A DNA stretch of 64,000 bases from Monarcha castaneiventris obscurior. Taxonomy: Eukaryota; Chordata; Aves; Passeriformes; Monarchidae. The translations under genes were made by a program, and so were the position numbers. This document shows, one piece after another, positions 1 through 11,250 of this stretch; within the stretch, counting starts at the first letter, position 1; each line of letters begins with the position of its first letter. The notes under the pieces are model-generated. The model did no database searches, was not told the origin of the DNA, and saw only the letters and a program-made list of their open reading frames with translations. The stretch lies in contig JAMPIT010000174.1 in assembly GCA_026261815.1 (NCBI GenBank), positions 12,772,001-12,836,000 on the forward strand, given 5' to 3'.

Positions 1-1831
1 TCTGATTTCTGGATTTCAGGGAGATTGATGATGACAAAACAGATGTGCATGCATGTATGGGCTCTTCAAAAATATTTTTGCACTGATCTGACAAATGTAT
101 AACCAACATATGATTAATTCAGACATCCCTGAAGTGGTTCTGGTGTTTCTGTGACTGTCAGAAATTATGTTTGAAAGAACATAAGTAAAATAAAAAGATG
201 TCATTAGTAGTGAATCTGTACCTCCTTTCTTTCCATCCCAGAGTTTTTTCCATATGTTTGACAGCCACCATGAAAGATTTTAAGTAGGTGATGTCACATT
301 CATGGGCTCCCTAGGGCCTTCCTGAAGCAATGCCAGGGTGCATCCAAAGGGCTTGATAGCAAATCCGGAGCCCAGGGGGCTGTGTCCAGTCCACATACCA
401 CAGCATTCTTTAGGCCTGATGCTCAGAAATCTGTGATATCTGAGTGTACTGTGCTGGTATTGTTTTTTCTGTTTAGAGAAACCTAATAAAAATAATCTTG
501 AAAAGCATCCTCAACAAAAACACTGAGGGAGTGTACACTTGGCAAAACACACTCAAACCTCAGCTTTTCGATGGTATTTGCACTGTTCTGTTCCCCACTA
601 CAGTATCAGGAAGTGCCATTGAAGCAGATGAAGCAAATAAAAGGAGTGCACTAAACTTTTTCAAACCTCAGAAGGGCTTTGAGGTTTGAGGAAGGATTTC
701 AGCCAATTCTTATTTTATCTGAATCTGGTCTTCTTTATTCCTAATGTTAATATGACTCCTCGCCCTCCTCATCCGCCCAAATGCCTAAAAACCTATGGCT
801 GAAAATAACCCAAGAGGAAAAATTTTCCAGCAATTAATGAATCCACATGATATTGAGAAGATTAAGCCCTACTTTCCTTTTCAAACATATGCATTCTATG
901 TGACCATTCCTCTCTGTGACTTAAATATCCTTTTTAGAAAAAAAAGAAAGAAAGAAAAGGGAATTTGCTTTTGTCACAGTAGTGCTGAGAGGCTAAAGCC
1001 ATTAAAATGATAGAGTGGAACAAATACTCTGCTGAGGGGCAACCATAAGTTCCTCAGGACATGTTCACAAGTTTCCAAGTGATTAATTTATCACAGCTTA
1101 ATTCATTGTTGCTTTCCAGCCCAATTGTGATTGCTGACCGTGGCATTCTGGCTAACTGCAAATATGCATTAAATGTTGTAGCATAAACCATTATGCAGGA
1201 GATTAAAGACATAGCACGTTACTTTGCAAGTAGGAAGGGGCAGGAAATCACATAGAAAGCTACTACTAATCGAGTCACAGGCAAAAGCCATTTCATTCAC
1301 GTGAAAGCTACCCTTTGGTGAAAACACACCTTACCTGGGTTTATTAAAATTCTGCCAGAAATGTGTAATCATCCACTGAATGTGGATATATACAACTTCA
1401 AATTTTCTTCAGTGTTCAGAGGTTCCTGGCATCCTAGTTTTGATTCAAGCTCATTCCTAATTGATTATATTGTAATGAAGGGTAGAGGAAGGAAGTAGGA
1501 AGAAGAAGAAAGCTCAGAATCGCCTCCCAGGCATAAAATGTGTTTTGATTTACAGTTAATGAAACTTTTTTATTATTCAAATTACACCTTAGTATCGTGG
1601 TTGGATTTAGTCTGGAATGAGGTTATCACACACATATGTCCCATTGGTCTCCATCTCAGCAGCCGGGGTGGGTTTATTTTGGCGGGCTGGAAACAATGTC
1701 AGTGGTTCTCTTTTTATTCAAAGCAGCATTTGGCACACTTGCAGGGTGCTTAATGGTTTGTGTTCAGAGAAAAGGAACTTGACACAAGTTGGGAAAATAT
1801 TTTTACATTCTTAGATATGTAGATGCAGTTT
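1..1831. other. Non-genic DNA, nothing recognised
   Basis: No reading frame here resembles a known protein; frames reach only about 70 codons. A purine-rich run lies at about 1477-1512, and a shorter A/G run at about 939-962. The stretch at 1080-1235 has several TTAAT/ATTA-type cores and no repeat similarity; it is listed separately as a possible conserved non-coding element. Confidence 0.6.
1080..1235. promoter_or_regulatory. Possible conserved non-coding element
   Basis: Non-repetitive, not open in any frame, with a cluster of homeodomain-type cores (GATTAATTTATC near 1081, CTTAATTCATTG near 1098, TGCATTAAATGTTG near 1166) and an octamer-like ATATGCAT near 1162. The texture resembles developmental enhancers, but conservation cannot be judged from one sequence. 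Confidence 0.15.
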
Positions 1832-1930
1832 TATATGTGCATATATACACATGCTATCTATATGTATATGTATTTATATACACATGCTATATATGTGTGT
1901 GTTTATATATGCACACATATATATGTACAT
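1832..1930. repeat. AT-rich simple repeat (TATATG/CACATA type)
   Basis: About 100 bp of alternating purine and pyrimidine, made of TATATG, TATATA and short TGTG runs with CACAT interruptions. It is an interrupted compound microsatellite. The CACATGCTAT motif occurs twice, about 31 bp apart, suggesting local slippage or duplication. Confidence 0.85.
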
Positions 1931-3393
1931 TTCAGAAGCTACTGAACTTCTAAAATTACCTCCTTCCTTTCTTAAGACTAAAATTGCCTTCTCCAATATT
2001 CATCCCCAGTCAGACTTCCCCTCTTTCATCTCCCAGTGAACAGCAGTAAGAACCAATCCTAACCAACTGCAGTTGTGGATGGTTTTGAAAGGCAGCTCCA
2101 GTGTAGCAGTTACTTGCCAAGGAGATTTTAGCAACATCTCATTTTAGTTGTTGAATAGATTTAACAGCAGCTTTTGCCAGATGAATCATAACTGAAACTC
2201 AAGAGCTTTGGCTTGGTCCTGCTAGGCCTGCAAAAGTTCAAATATACATCTGGGGGCCTCTGAAACCACAGGGAGCCTTGCTGTTGACTTTGTCTATTGG
2301 TGTCAGAATTTGCATCAAGTCCCCAGTGTGTTTGGGCTCCTCCTTTCCCTTTTGGCCCCACATGACCTCCATCTTTAGAAAGGCAGTATTGCAAACCCAG
2401 GTCCTATCACAGAAGTGGAGTTCAACCATTAAGGTTGAATTCTGCTGTTCAGTGGTTTTTAGTGGGTGAATTTCTAAAGCCTTACACCACTTCCAGCTTC
2501 AGCTGAAAATGTGTTTGTTAGGTGCATCCCAACTCCTGCTTCCTGAAGTTGGTCACAAGCAGAAGAGTCCCTTCACAGACAACTCAGCCCAGACAGAATG
2601 CAAGCAGCACAGCATGGCTTGCTCACATGGGATATTCCGGATGGGAATGCCATTGGGGTTTTTTCCAGTTTACTATAAATGCCATCAATGCAAAACAATA
2701 TTCTAGATTCAGTTTAAAAACACTAGGCTGAAATGAATTAATATTAGAATAACTTTGTTAGATTAAATTCAAGACATACTTGACACATCTTTAGGTACAG
2801 CCCCCATAATCTTTGAATAGTTTTATTACTTTCTGCTCAATCTCATAATTTTTTTCCTTTTAATTAATTGGTAAAACACAGATGTTTATACTCTAGGTCT
2901 GATAGTGGTGAATTCTTCCTTTGTAATTTGATCTTGTCATGTTATATTTAAATCTTTCAGAACAGCCAAAAGGCATGTTCTAAACAGATTATAAAAACCT
3001 TTCCTCTTTGTATTTCTATTTTCTCTTCCCAAACAAGACCCCACCGAGCTGACTAGCTAACTTCCTAACACACATTCAGTTCCTATGAGGGCAAGCAGTG
3101 TAAAAAACCACAGACGTCTGATAATGTCTAATTGTTTGATTGTTCAAATTTAAATGAAATGAACACTTATTTTGAGAAAGGTTTCTTGCAGTCATATGTT
3201 TTCATTAGCTTAGTCACTGCTTTCTTTGAATCTCAGCTTTTCTCTCCTTGAGAATGATTTACTAAGTCTATACTGCTTAAAGAGACTGAGGCTGTGTGCT
3301 GCTGAATTAATCAAGCACTATTTTAAACCAGTACCATATGCAATATAATATTTTTCAGCCATTTGCAATTCATGATTCTTGCTGTGTTAGATT
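1931..3393. other. Non-genic DNA, nothing recognised
   Basis: No repeat family and no convincing gene. Open frames of 60-77 codons occur on both strands around 2160-2730, overlapping each other in several frames, which is the pattern of chance openness. The part from about 2200 to 2450 is somewhat GC-richer than its surroundings. Confidence 0.55.
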
Positions 3394-3433
3394 TAAATAT
3401 ATATATACATATATATATATTTTTTTTTTTTTT
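3394..3433. repeat. (TA)n followed by poly-T
   Basis: An interrupted TA run at about 3397-3420 passes directly into a run of about 14 T ending at 3433. This is ordinary slippage-prone low-complexity DNA. A T-run could be the poly-A tail of a minus-strand retrocopy, but no retrocopied sequence was recognised beside it. Confidence 0.85.
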
Positions 3434-6119
3434 GTTCACATTTATTCTTTCAAACTTTATCCTAAACTTCAGGGAGAACAATCATATCTTTGCTTCCATT
3501 CATCAAGTTATTCCTGCTATTTTTCACTTCTGGACTATATTATTCTCACTTGGAATATAAATTTCAAGCAGAAATTTTTCATGTAGACTAAGGAATTACA
3601 CAACAGATTGTAAAATACAGTTCCAAATCTGACCCAAATTGCTATGGCTTTTGCCTCTGCTTAATTACCTGTACTAAAAATGATTTATAAAGGAGTTTAA
3701 TGTTGTACTTCAACAACTTCTTTCTGGAATTTGTACTCTCGTGCTGTGTTGTAAATTTATGGAAGGTGATCTATCTTTAGCCTTCCTTGGAGGCTACTTG
3801 CTCAGTGCTTGATGTGATGTTCAGTTTATTCTTTGTGCTTTCTAAACACAGTAATTATGATCAATAGGAGGAAAATCCTGATGGCTTTTGAAAATTCTTG
3901 GAGTACTTTCTGGGAAATTATTTTTTACACAAAAGTTGTGACTGCCTCTTTTGTTTTAACTTTCTTCCATCTTTGTAGGTGTTAAAATGTTTCATGGATT
4001 TTTTTTTTGTGGTGAAGCTGAGAAATCTGTGTAGTATTTTTTTTTTCAATTGCTGTTCTATTAAATCACAAAGCTGGTGTCTAGCAGAGGAGAGAAAGTT
4101 TCAATGGAATTTAATAAACAAGTATGTTGATACTGAAAAATAGCACTGAAGCACTTTTATCTGTGCAATATGACTGACCAAGGGACCAAGAGCAGGCAAG
4201 GGAGTGAATCAGAGCTTTTGGATAATATATCCAGAGACCAGAAATGGGCACTTGATGGGGTCCAACGCCACAAAGGTGGTCAAAGATACAGTGCACATAA
4301 ACTGTGTTTTAGGAAGTGAGTTTACTTGCATGGAGAAATACTATCTTTAAAAAAATGTTGATTTCACTTTATGTCTGTGGACAAGATGCCATATTTATCA
4401 TCTTAACCTAACCACATGCCTTTCTTCTAAGTAGTGCTTTACTGAATCCTCCCTACTGACCTGAAAGTCAGCAGCAATCCTAGCTCTGAACTAAGACATT
4501 GAGGAGAAAGGCTCTCATACTCCAGTATCTTTGCCATATCCCATATAATAAACTAATGGAATGTCTTAGGATATATGTCATTTTAATAAAAACCACCAGC
4601 AGGGTGCTTTGCCTTATAAGTATTGCTCTTTTCTAATCACAACTAGTAAAATTGCCTAACTACCTGTGAATGGCATTTTTAATCCTCAAGTACTCCCAGT
4701 AATCTGTATGGGAATGAGTAAATCATTATGCAACATGAACATGGTTGTCATGATCTGACTCTTATCTATTTTGCTGAATAATATAGAAAATAAATAAATC
4801 CTAGACAAAAAGAGAAAATGTGGCAAAACCTTTCCTACTTATGCTTTGTGTGCCTGAGGACTGAAGAATCCATTTATTTGTTTTTTAATAACTGACTCAT
4901 GGTATGGTGGAGTTTTGGGTCTCAGATAACTCTTCTAATATTTTTCCTAACATCATGGCATTTCTGGCATGCCCATGGTAAAATAAATCTTCCTTACTTA
5001 GAGGAATCCTTTGAAAAACAATATTTGAATAGATTTTCTCTTGCGGAAGACAGCTGTCACTTTTGCTTCCCTTATCTCCTGGGTATCCAGGGTTGGAAAG
5101 GTCTTCTTTTGAATTTATTTTATCATTCTATATTTGTTGCTCATATGGTAGACATTTGCTGACTCTATGGCATATGTGTTATGCAAACCCCAGTGACCAG
5201 AGTGTTTTGAACAGCCATAAGCTGTAATTCCAAACATATTAAGAGATTAAAATAATTGCACTGTTTACTTTTACAAGCTTTCCACAACAAATATAGCCAC
5301 CCACTTCTATACTAAAAGAAAACAAAGTGACAACAAGGTCCACACTATTTTCCAAGGTTAGCTGTGAAATGACTTTCTTAAACTGCATAAATTCAAATAA
5401 TGGCCTTGCTGCCCTTGCACACCCAAGCCTTCCAGTAGGGCTGGTTATTACATAAATAAATTATTTCTGATCTTCACCTACAGCTCTTTTTAATAACATT
5501 GTCAGGAACCACAGGAGTCTGAGTTGCTACTGCCTGTCAGAAAAGTCCATAAATACTGTAGTGGTGCACGATCAGGGCTCAAGGCCTTGTACCCCCTCCT
5601 CTCTGCAGTGTGCTCAACCAGGCTTTGGCTTGGTTTTGGTCTGTGCCTTCACTGTTCAATGCTTAGACTGTGTCCAGAAGACTTTTTTCCTGAGGGGAAT
5701 GTGGATGTGAGTCATGGTGTGCCACCACTTCTCAAAGCCAGAGGAACAGCCATGGCAAATTTCTTTTTGTGGTCCTTCCTGTGTATCTATTTTACAGATT
5801 AATTACATATAAAATGCAAAATTATACCTGGATATAAAAGCAAAAACCTCCTAGTAATGCATGTTTATCTGGCTGACAGTTACACTCTGCCTCTGGAGGG
5901 AGGTTTGAGGACTCTGGGGATTTGGCTTCCAGAATATAAGAGTCAGGAACCTGGCAGGAATTTTGACTCCCATCCACTTGCAAAGCCAGGTCCTACAATA
6001 ATTTGCGTGTCAATATGAGGAAAAAACACATCTATGTCTGACATATGCATCTATTCTACCTACATCCTTTCATCATAGTGGCCTCATGTCCACAGTGTTT
6101 ATCTATTAAAAAAAACCAC

Positions 6120-6120
<1 letters not shown>
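3434..6120. other. Non-genic DNA, nothing recognised
   Basis: AT-rich unique sequence. The longest frames are 87 codons at 4899-5162 (+) and 92 codons at 5524-5802 (+). Neither shows a motif I recognise. No LTR, SINE, CR1 or RNA gene was identified. Confidence 0.55.
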
Positions 6121-6151
<31 letters not shown>

Positions 6152-6152
6152 A
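6121..6152. repeat. (TA)n(TG)n microsatellite
   Basis: A short TATATATA lead-in followed by about 11 uninterrupted TG units. It is preceded by an A/C-rich stretch at about 6109-6120. The pure TG array is long enough that it may vary in length between individuals. Confidence 0.92.
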
Positions 6153-8774
6153 TGTAATTTATTATTCTACATAAATAACAGTAGAATAATACCTTGGTAT
6201 AACATTTGATCCCTTTATTATCTCTTCTTATCTTAATTTAAACTAATCTGAAATACTTTTTAGAGTAAGAGTAAACTTTGTTCTTTAAGTATGAACTATC
6301 TAAGGACAGTACAAAGTACCTGACTTATTACAAATGAAGGAAAAAAAAATCTCACTAGAATAATTTTTACTGTGAGATTTGTAATAATTCCTGCTTGCAG
6401 TAAAGTGGGCACTGTTCCAAACAACACATTCTTTTTTATATATATACATATATATATTTGAAGTCCTTCAGCTTCTGCTAAAAACCTGAAATTACAGAGA
6501 TTTGCAAGGGAGTGCATTCCTGTGACATATCATAAGTCACAGGAGAGGAATATCTATGCTTTCCATGATCAAGTATAAAAAAATTGTGTGCATATTTCCA
6601 ATAGTTTGAGGGATTGTGAAATGTATTAAAAAAAAAAAAAAAAAGCAAAACTAAATGGGGGAAAAAAAAAAAGCTGGATCCAATCATTATAAATTTTGGA
6701 CTTGTTCCTGTAATGTTCCCAAAACCACAAGGTTACAATTTCTGGCAGAGAAAGTCCTGGAGCTGGGAGATATCCCTGGAAGCTTGAGGACCATATTTGC
6801 AAAGTGTCACTATATCCTTCCCCTTTCATACCGTGTCCTCCCCCACCATGGCAGCTGGCTGACATGTCAGAGACAGGACATGGGACTAGATAAATATTTA
6901 ACCTTGACCCTGCGTATTTACTCTTATATGAAAATCATAACCCAAATGACTCAAGGTTTGCAGAGGAATAACTTTGTATAAAATCTTCTTCTCCAAATCA
7001 ATGCCAGACATTTCATGGCAGACATTCAAAATACCAAAGAGTCCCCCAAACTCTTTGGGAACATCCAGCTCTGAATTAAAGCACTAACCTGGTCACATTT
7101 TTTATATATCTCTGAACAGAATATCAAATTATTTCTCCTTTCACCACAATTTTGCATCAACACATTCAGCTGCAATACTTATCTCCTTGAAGTTATAACT
7201 GGGTTGATGCCATCCAGTATAAGTATGCTGTTTAGCTTCAGTCATGCTTGTAAAATGTTGATGAAAGTTTCTGGCCTTAATGTTAGGGAAGCATTCAAAA
7301 GGGAAGTGTATTTCCAAGTATAAATAAATGCTGATTGAAAAGATATGGAGAAATCCTACTAAATTCAACTTATTTTTCTCTGTTTCTTGCATTATCCATT
7401 TCTCTACTTGAAAAGAAAACTCAAATTTCAGTTTTTGTCAGAGTGTATTACATTTTTTAGAGGATTTCCGGTAAGAAGAGAAGGAATTAGGGTGTAAGAA
7501 GGAAGTAGTTACTTATACTTTTTTGGTTACTTTCTTGACAGAGATTTGGGGAGTTTTTAAGTGGATTTTCATGCAAACTAAATGAGAGGATGTTAATAGA
7601 GATTTGCTTTACCTCACAGGAAAAATCATTTAAAAGAATGATTGGTTTTCAGGAGGGCAGAAATAGGTTTTGAAGTCAGAACTAACAAAAGCATTACTGT
7701 GTGATTTGGTCAGAGAAGAACATGGTGCAAACACCACCCCACCGGGAGAAGGCTCAAAGCTTCAGTAAATCAACAACCAGTGGCCATCACCAAGAAAAGG
7801 ATCTAAATGTCATGAACATATAGGTTATAACATTCAAATTAATGACATATGCAAGACGAGTTACATTTGTGCATCCCTTCCTGGCCCATGACTGCAATTT
7901 GTTTGCACGGTCACCAGAAAATTTCAGGAGGCAAGGGGCAGAGGGAAACCAACTGACTAAGAAAAAATAACCAATGGGACAAAACCCCCTGCTTTTAGAA
8001 AGCTGCTAACCTACCTGCCCAGGTTCAAGAAAAGTGCCTGAATTTCTGATTAGGTAACAGTGAATACTGAATCTCCAGTTTTAGTCTCCAAAGGGCTCTG
8101 ACTGTAACGTAACTCCAGAGCAGGCCCCAAAAGCTCATTGAAAGACAGCTTATTGGCTATATCTCTAAATACTCCTCTCCATTTCCTTCATATTTAGTCA
8201 CACTTTTCTCATTTCACAGTGCTTTCATCTCATAAATTGAGTTTTATGTGAAGGTTTCTATCTGTGTTATTAAGTGACAATCATCTTTTCAAGTTAAATC
8301 AGTTTCTGATCTCACTGCTAGAAAAAGGCGTTCTCTTAGACCTGGACTCCAAGTGAAACAACCATCTCGAATGTGGTGAGAGGAAATAATATTTCAGCAG
8401 TACAGAAATCATGTGTGGAAGCCTTAGGAACAGCCTCTAAATCTGACATATATGTCCTTATTTCCCCCTTCTCCCTAACAATGTTAATGAGATTTAGATT
8501 GGCTGGTGACAGTAAAAATTTAAGTTAGTAACCAGGAGCTAAATCACGCCCTTCTTCATCATGCTGCTCTCGTCTAGAGAGGTCTGTTGCAGATTCAGAA
8601 GGTGTTGGATCTATTCCTTGGATGGTTCTGAGATTTTTCCCTTCACTCTGCAGTTGCTCCTTTCACACCACTTTTGTTCTGTCCCATTTCTCCTGCTCAT
8701 TGCTCACCAATACAAATTCTGCTTAACATCTGGGAAAATTCTCCAAACCAATTCCTCAACTTACAGATGCTGGA
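6153..8774. other. Non-genic DNA with low-complexity runs
   Basis: A TA-rich run lies at about 6436-6459. Two A-runs lie close together at 6628-6644 (17 A) and 6662-6672 (11 A). A 108-codon frame at 6655-6981 (+) begins inside these A-runs and resembles nothing known. No repeat family or gene was recognised in the rest. Confidence 0.6.
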
Positions 8775-8822
8775 AGTAGTAGTAATAGTAATAGTAATAA
8801 TAATGAAACATATATGTATATG
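8775..8822. repeat. (AGT/AAT)n trinucleotide repeat plus TA-rich tail
   Basis: Ten trinucleotide units, a mixture of AGT and AAT, span 8775-8804. A short palindromic CATATATGTATATG segment follows. It is an imperfect microsatellite. Confidence 0.85.
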
Positions 8823-9147
8823 TTACTTCTCCTTCTAAAATACATGAGCCTCTGTGCAAAAACAAATGCCACCCAATCAAAATAAATAGGATAAAAACTT
8901 AATAAATACACTGAATAAAATGCAAAGAGATTTGCAGGTGTGTGGACCCAAGGTCACCCAGACACATGTGTTTTAGCTCAGCACAGATTGCAGCAGTCTG
9001 CACAGCCACTAATTGAGTTAATCTTATTGCAGCAGTTTTTACAGAAAAGTGCAGGCTCTCACACAAGTACGTGTTTATTTTGTACACAAGTGTGGACCAA
9101 GTTGTAAGTCCATTTGAGCAGCATGTGTTCAACACACCTGCTATTCA
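8823..9147. other. Non-genic DNA, nothing recognised
   Basis: Unique sequence between a microsatellite and a CR1 tail. It contains only short chance frames, such as 78 codons on the minus strand at 8899-9135. Confidence 0.5.
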
Positions 9148-9341
9148 TGGGATCACAGAATCACAGAATGTGCTGAGTTGGAACAGACCCACAAGGATTG
9201 TCAAGTCCAACCCCTGGCCCTGCCTAGACAAGTGCAAACCCAAAAATCACACCACGTGCCTGAGAGGGTTGTCCAAATGCTCCTTGAACCCTGGAAGGCT
9301 TGCTGCTGTAACTACTTCCCCTGGGAAGCCTTTTCTGTTGA
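9148..9341 (-). mobile_element. CR1 LINE, 3' end fragment
   Basis: Two CACAGAAT octamers (9154-9161 and 9162-9169) mark the CR1 3' tail in reverse orientation. They are followed by the typical antisense CR1 3' sequence, with recognisable words such as AAGTCCAACCCCTGGCCCTG near 9204 and CTTGAACCCTGG near 9283. Similarity fades near 9340, so only about 190 bp of the non-coding 3' region and the end of ORF2 remain. It is a dead, strongly 5'-truncated copy. I infer CR1 from family knowledge; the subfamily was not assigned. Confidence 0.9.
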
Positions 9342-9451
9342 CAAAGTTTCATTTCCACTTCTACATTTAGAAGGAACAATAATATGCCAAAGACAATTAA
9401 GCTGATTACCTTAACTTTTGAACTGAGGTGGGAATCTCTGTGCTGCTGCTG

Positions 9452-9545
9452 ATGTATATGTATATGCATATGTATATACATATCTATATCTAATCTATAT
9501 CTATATTTATATTGATTTAAATCTGTATCTATCCATATATTTATC
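9452..9545. repeat. AT-rich simple repeat (TATATG / TATC type)
   Basis: Alternating TATATG, CATATG and CTATAT units followed by degenerate TATC/TATA units. It starts about 110 bp beyond the inner end of the preceding CR1 fragment. No longer period is evident. Confidence 0.82.
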
Positions 9546-10674
9546 TCCTGGGATTCATTTGAGTCTTGATATATTGATAAACTATCAAAATGATATGGTA
9601 TGGTGGCACAATACAGGTATACTGATATAAATACCTACTGGCAGACCACTGCTGTTCCAGCATTCCTCATCAATCTGCGCCTCTCCTATTTATCTCTTTA
9701 CATCTCATACAGTCACTATCCCTAAGCTGTGCAATCAACTTTCTTCCCTCAGCCTGGTCATCATGCCAAGAATGCTCTTTTGCTACATTATTTGGTAGAA
9801 TTGTGTTTTCCTCTGCTGGTGTGATTAAATAAATAGTCTGCAGTCAGATCTCAGCAAAATCCAGTGGGACTATATGTCCAAGTTACTGGGATATACTTTT
9901 TTCAAATATCCACACTACATGATTGTTCTTGCTTCAGCACTTGAAGGGCAGCCATCCAGCTCACTTCTGAAAGCAACAATGATGAATAATCTACCAAATA
10001 TCTTAAAGTCTCCTTTCTGCCTCTGTAGTTTTGCATGGATATTATCCACCCTGGGGAAATGTGCTGTTCCTCAACTTCATGACGGCCCATTTTCATTTCA
10101 GATTGCATAGAGCTGTTTTCCTTGGCATTGGGACTAACTGAATGAATCATCCCCATCATGCACAGCAGGGCTGTCTGGGACAGGGTGGTTGAATAAATCG
10201 CCCAAGTGTTCCTTCTTGCTTTTCCCTTCTTTCATCAAGACTTTACCATCTCTAAACTGACTGTGGCTTTAACAATTCATAAGCTTGTCTCACATTTCCT
10301 TCATAAGCGTGTAGGTGGCATTTAGCTCACCCTAATTTTAGCCAGTCAAACATTAGTAACTTTGCCTTTACTCATCATCTGGTCTTCCTCTATAGTCAGC
10401 ACAGAAACACTGGCAGCTTCAGCAGATTCATTGCACCTAAAGGGGTCCAGAACTGTTACATTATACATCTGTTTTTAATCCTACTATCTGCTTTCTAAGT
10501 CAGGGCTTTTTTGTCACTTCTTTTAACTTTTTCTGTTTCATCATGTCCAGGACTCTTGATTAACTCCTTTGTAGGATGAACTGTAAATGCACTGAATTCT
10601 TGGAGACCTGGAGAGGTATTCAAGGCATAGTGAGATATATTGGTAAAAATCTTACTGATAGGACTGTCTTAATT
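9546..10674. other. Non-genic DNA, nothing recognised
   Basis: Unique sequence between two minus-strand CR1 fragments. Frames of 78 codons (+, 9874-10110) and 85 codons (-, 9902-10159) overlap in antisense and are not recognised. Confidence 0.5.
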
Positions 10675-11250
10675 CACAGAATCACAGAATCAGGTTGGAA
10701 AAGACCTCTGAGATCACTGAGTCCAACCTATGACTGAACACCACCTTCTCTATCAGACCATGGCACTGAGTGCCACATCCAGGCTTTCTTTAAATACCTC
10801 CAGGGATGGTGACTCCACCACAAACTGAGCAGTGCATGCTGATATCTAATAACCTTTCCATGTAGAATTTCTTCCTAATGTCCAACCTAAATCTTCCCTG
10901 GCACAGCTTAAGGCCATGTCCTCTTGTCCTGTTCCTGGTTAAGAAGAGCTCAACCCACACCTGACTACACCCTTCTGTAGGCATTTGGTCTTGTTGAACC
11001 TCATGCTGTTGGTCTCAGTCCATCTATCCAGCTTCTCCAGGTCCCTCTACAGAGCTCTCCACCCTCCAGCAGGTCTACACTCTGACCAAACTTGGTGCCA
11101 CCCACAAATTTGCTAATGGTAGACTAGATCCCCTCAACCAGATCATCGGTAAAGATATTAAACAGAACTGGGCCCAACACTGATGCCTGTGGGACACTAC
11201 CAGTAACCTGATGCCAACTGGATGCAGCACCATTACAGCTGCACAGAAGT
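10675..11250 (-). mobile_element. CR1 LINE with decayed reverse-transcriptase fragment
   Basis: Two CACAGAAT octamers (10675-10690) mark the 3' tail. Reading leftward on the minus strand from about 11250, the sequence encodes CR1 ORF2 pieces. A reverse-transcriptase stretch with [15 protein letters not shown] residues (here [12 protein letters not shown]) lies near 11145-11220. Further 3' come residues matching the ORF2 C-terminus, [20 protein letters not shown], near 10860-10930. The copy is dead: there is an in-frame TAG just after DDLVEGI near 11124-11126, a further stop and a probable 1-nt deletion in the next segment, and the catalytic F-A-D-D position reads FVGG. About 100 or more residues between these two parts appear to be missing, with the join near 10980. 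It is the longest CR1 copy in the window. Confidence 0.93.

Noticed and set aside
6655..6981. 108-codon frame
   Set aside because: It begins at the edge of two poly-A runs with a lysine-rich start and has no recognised similarity.
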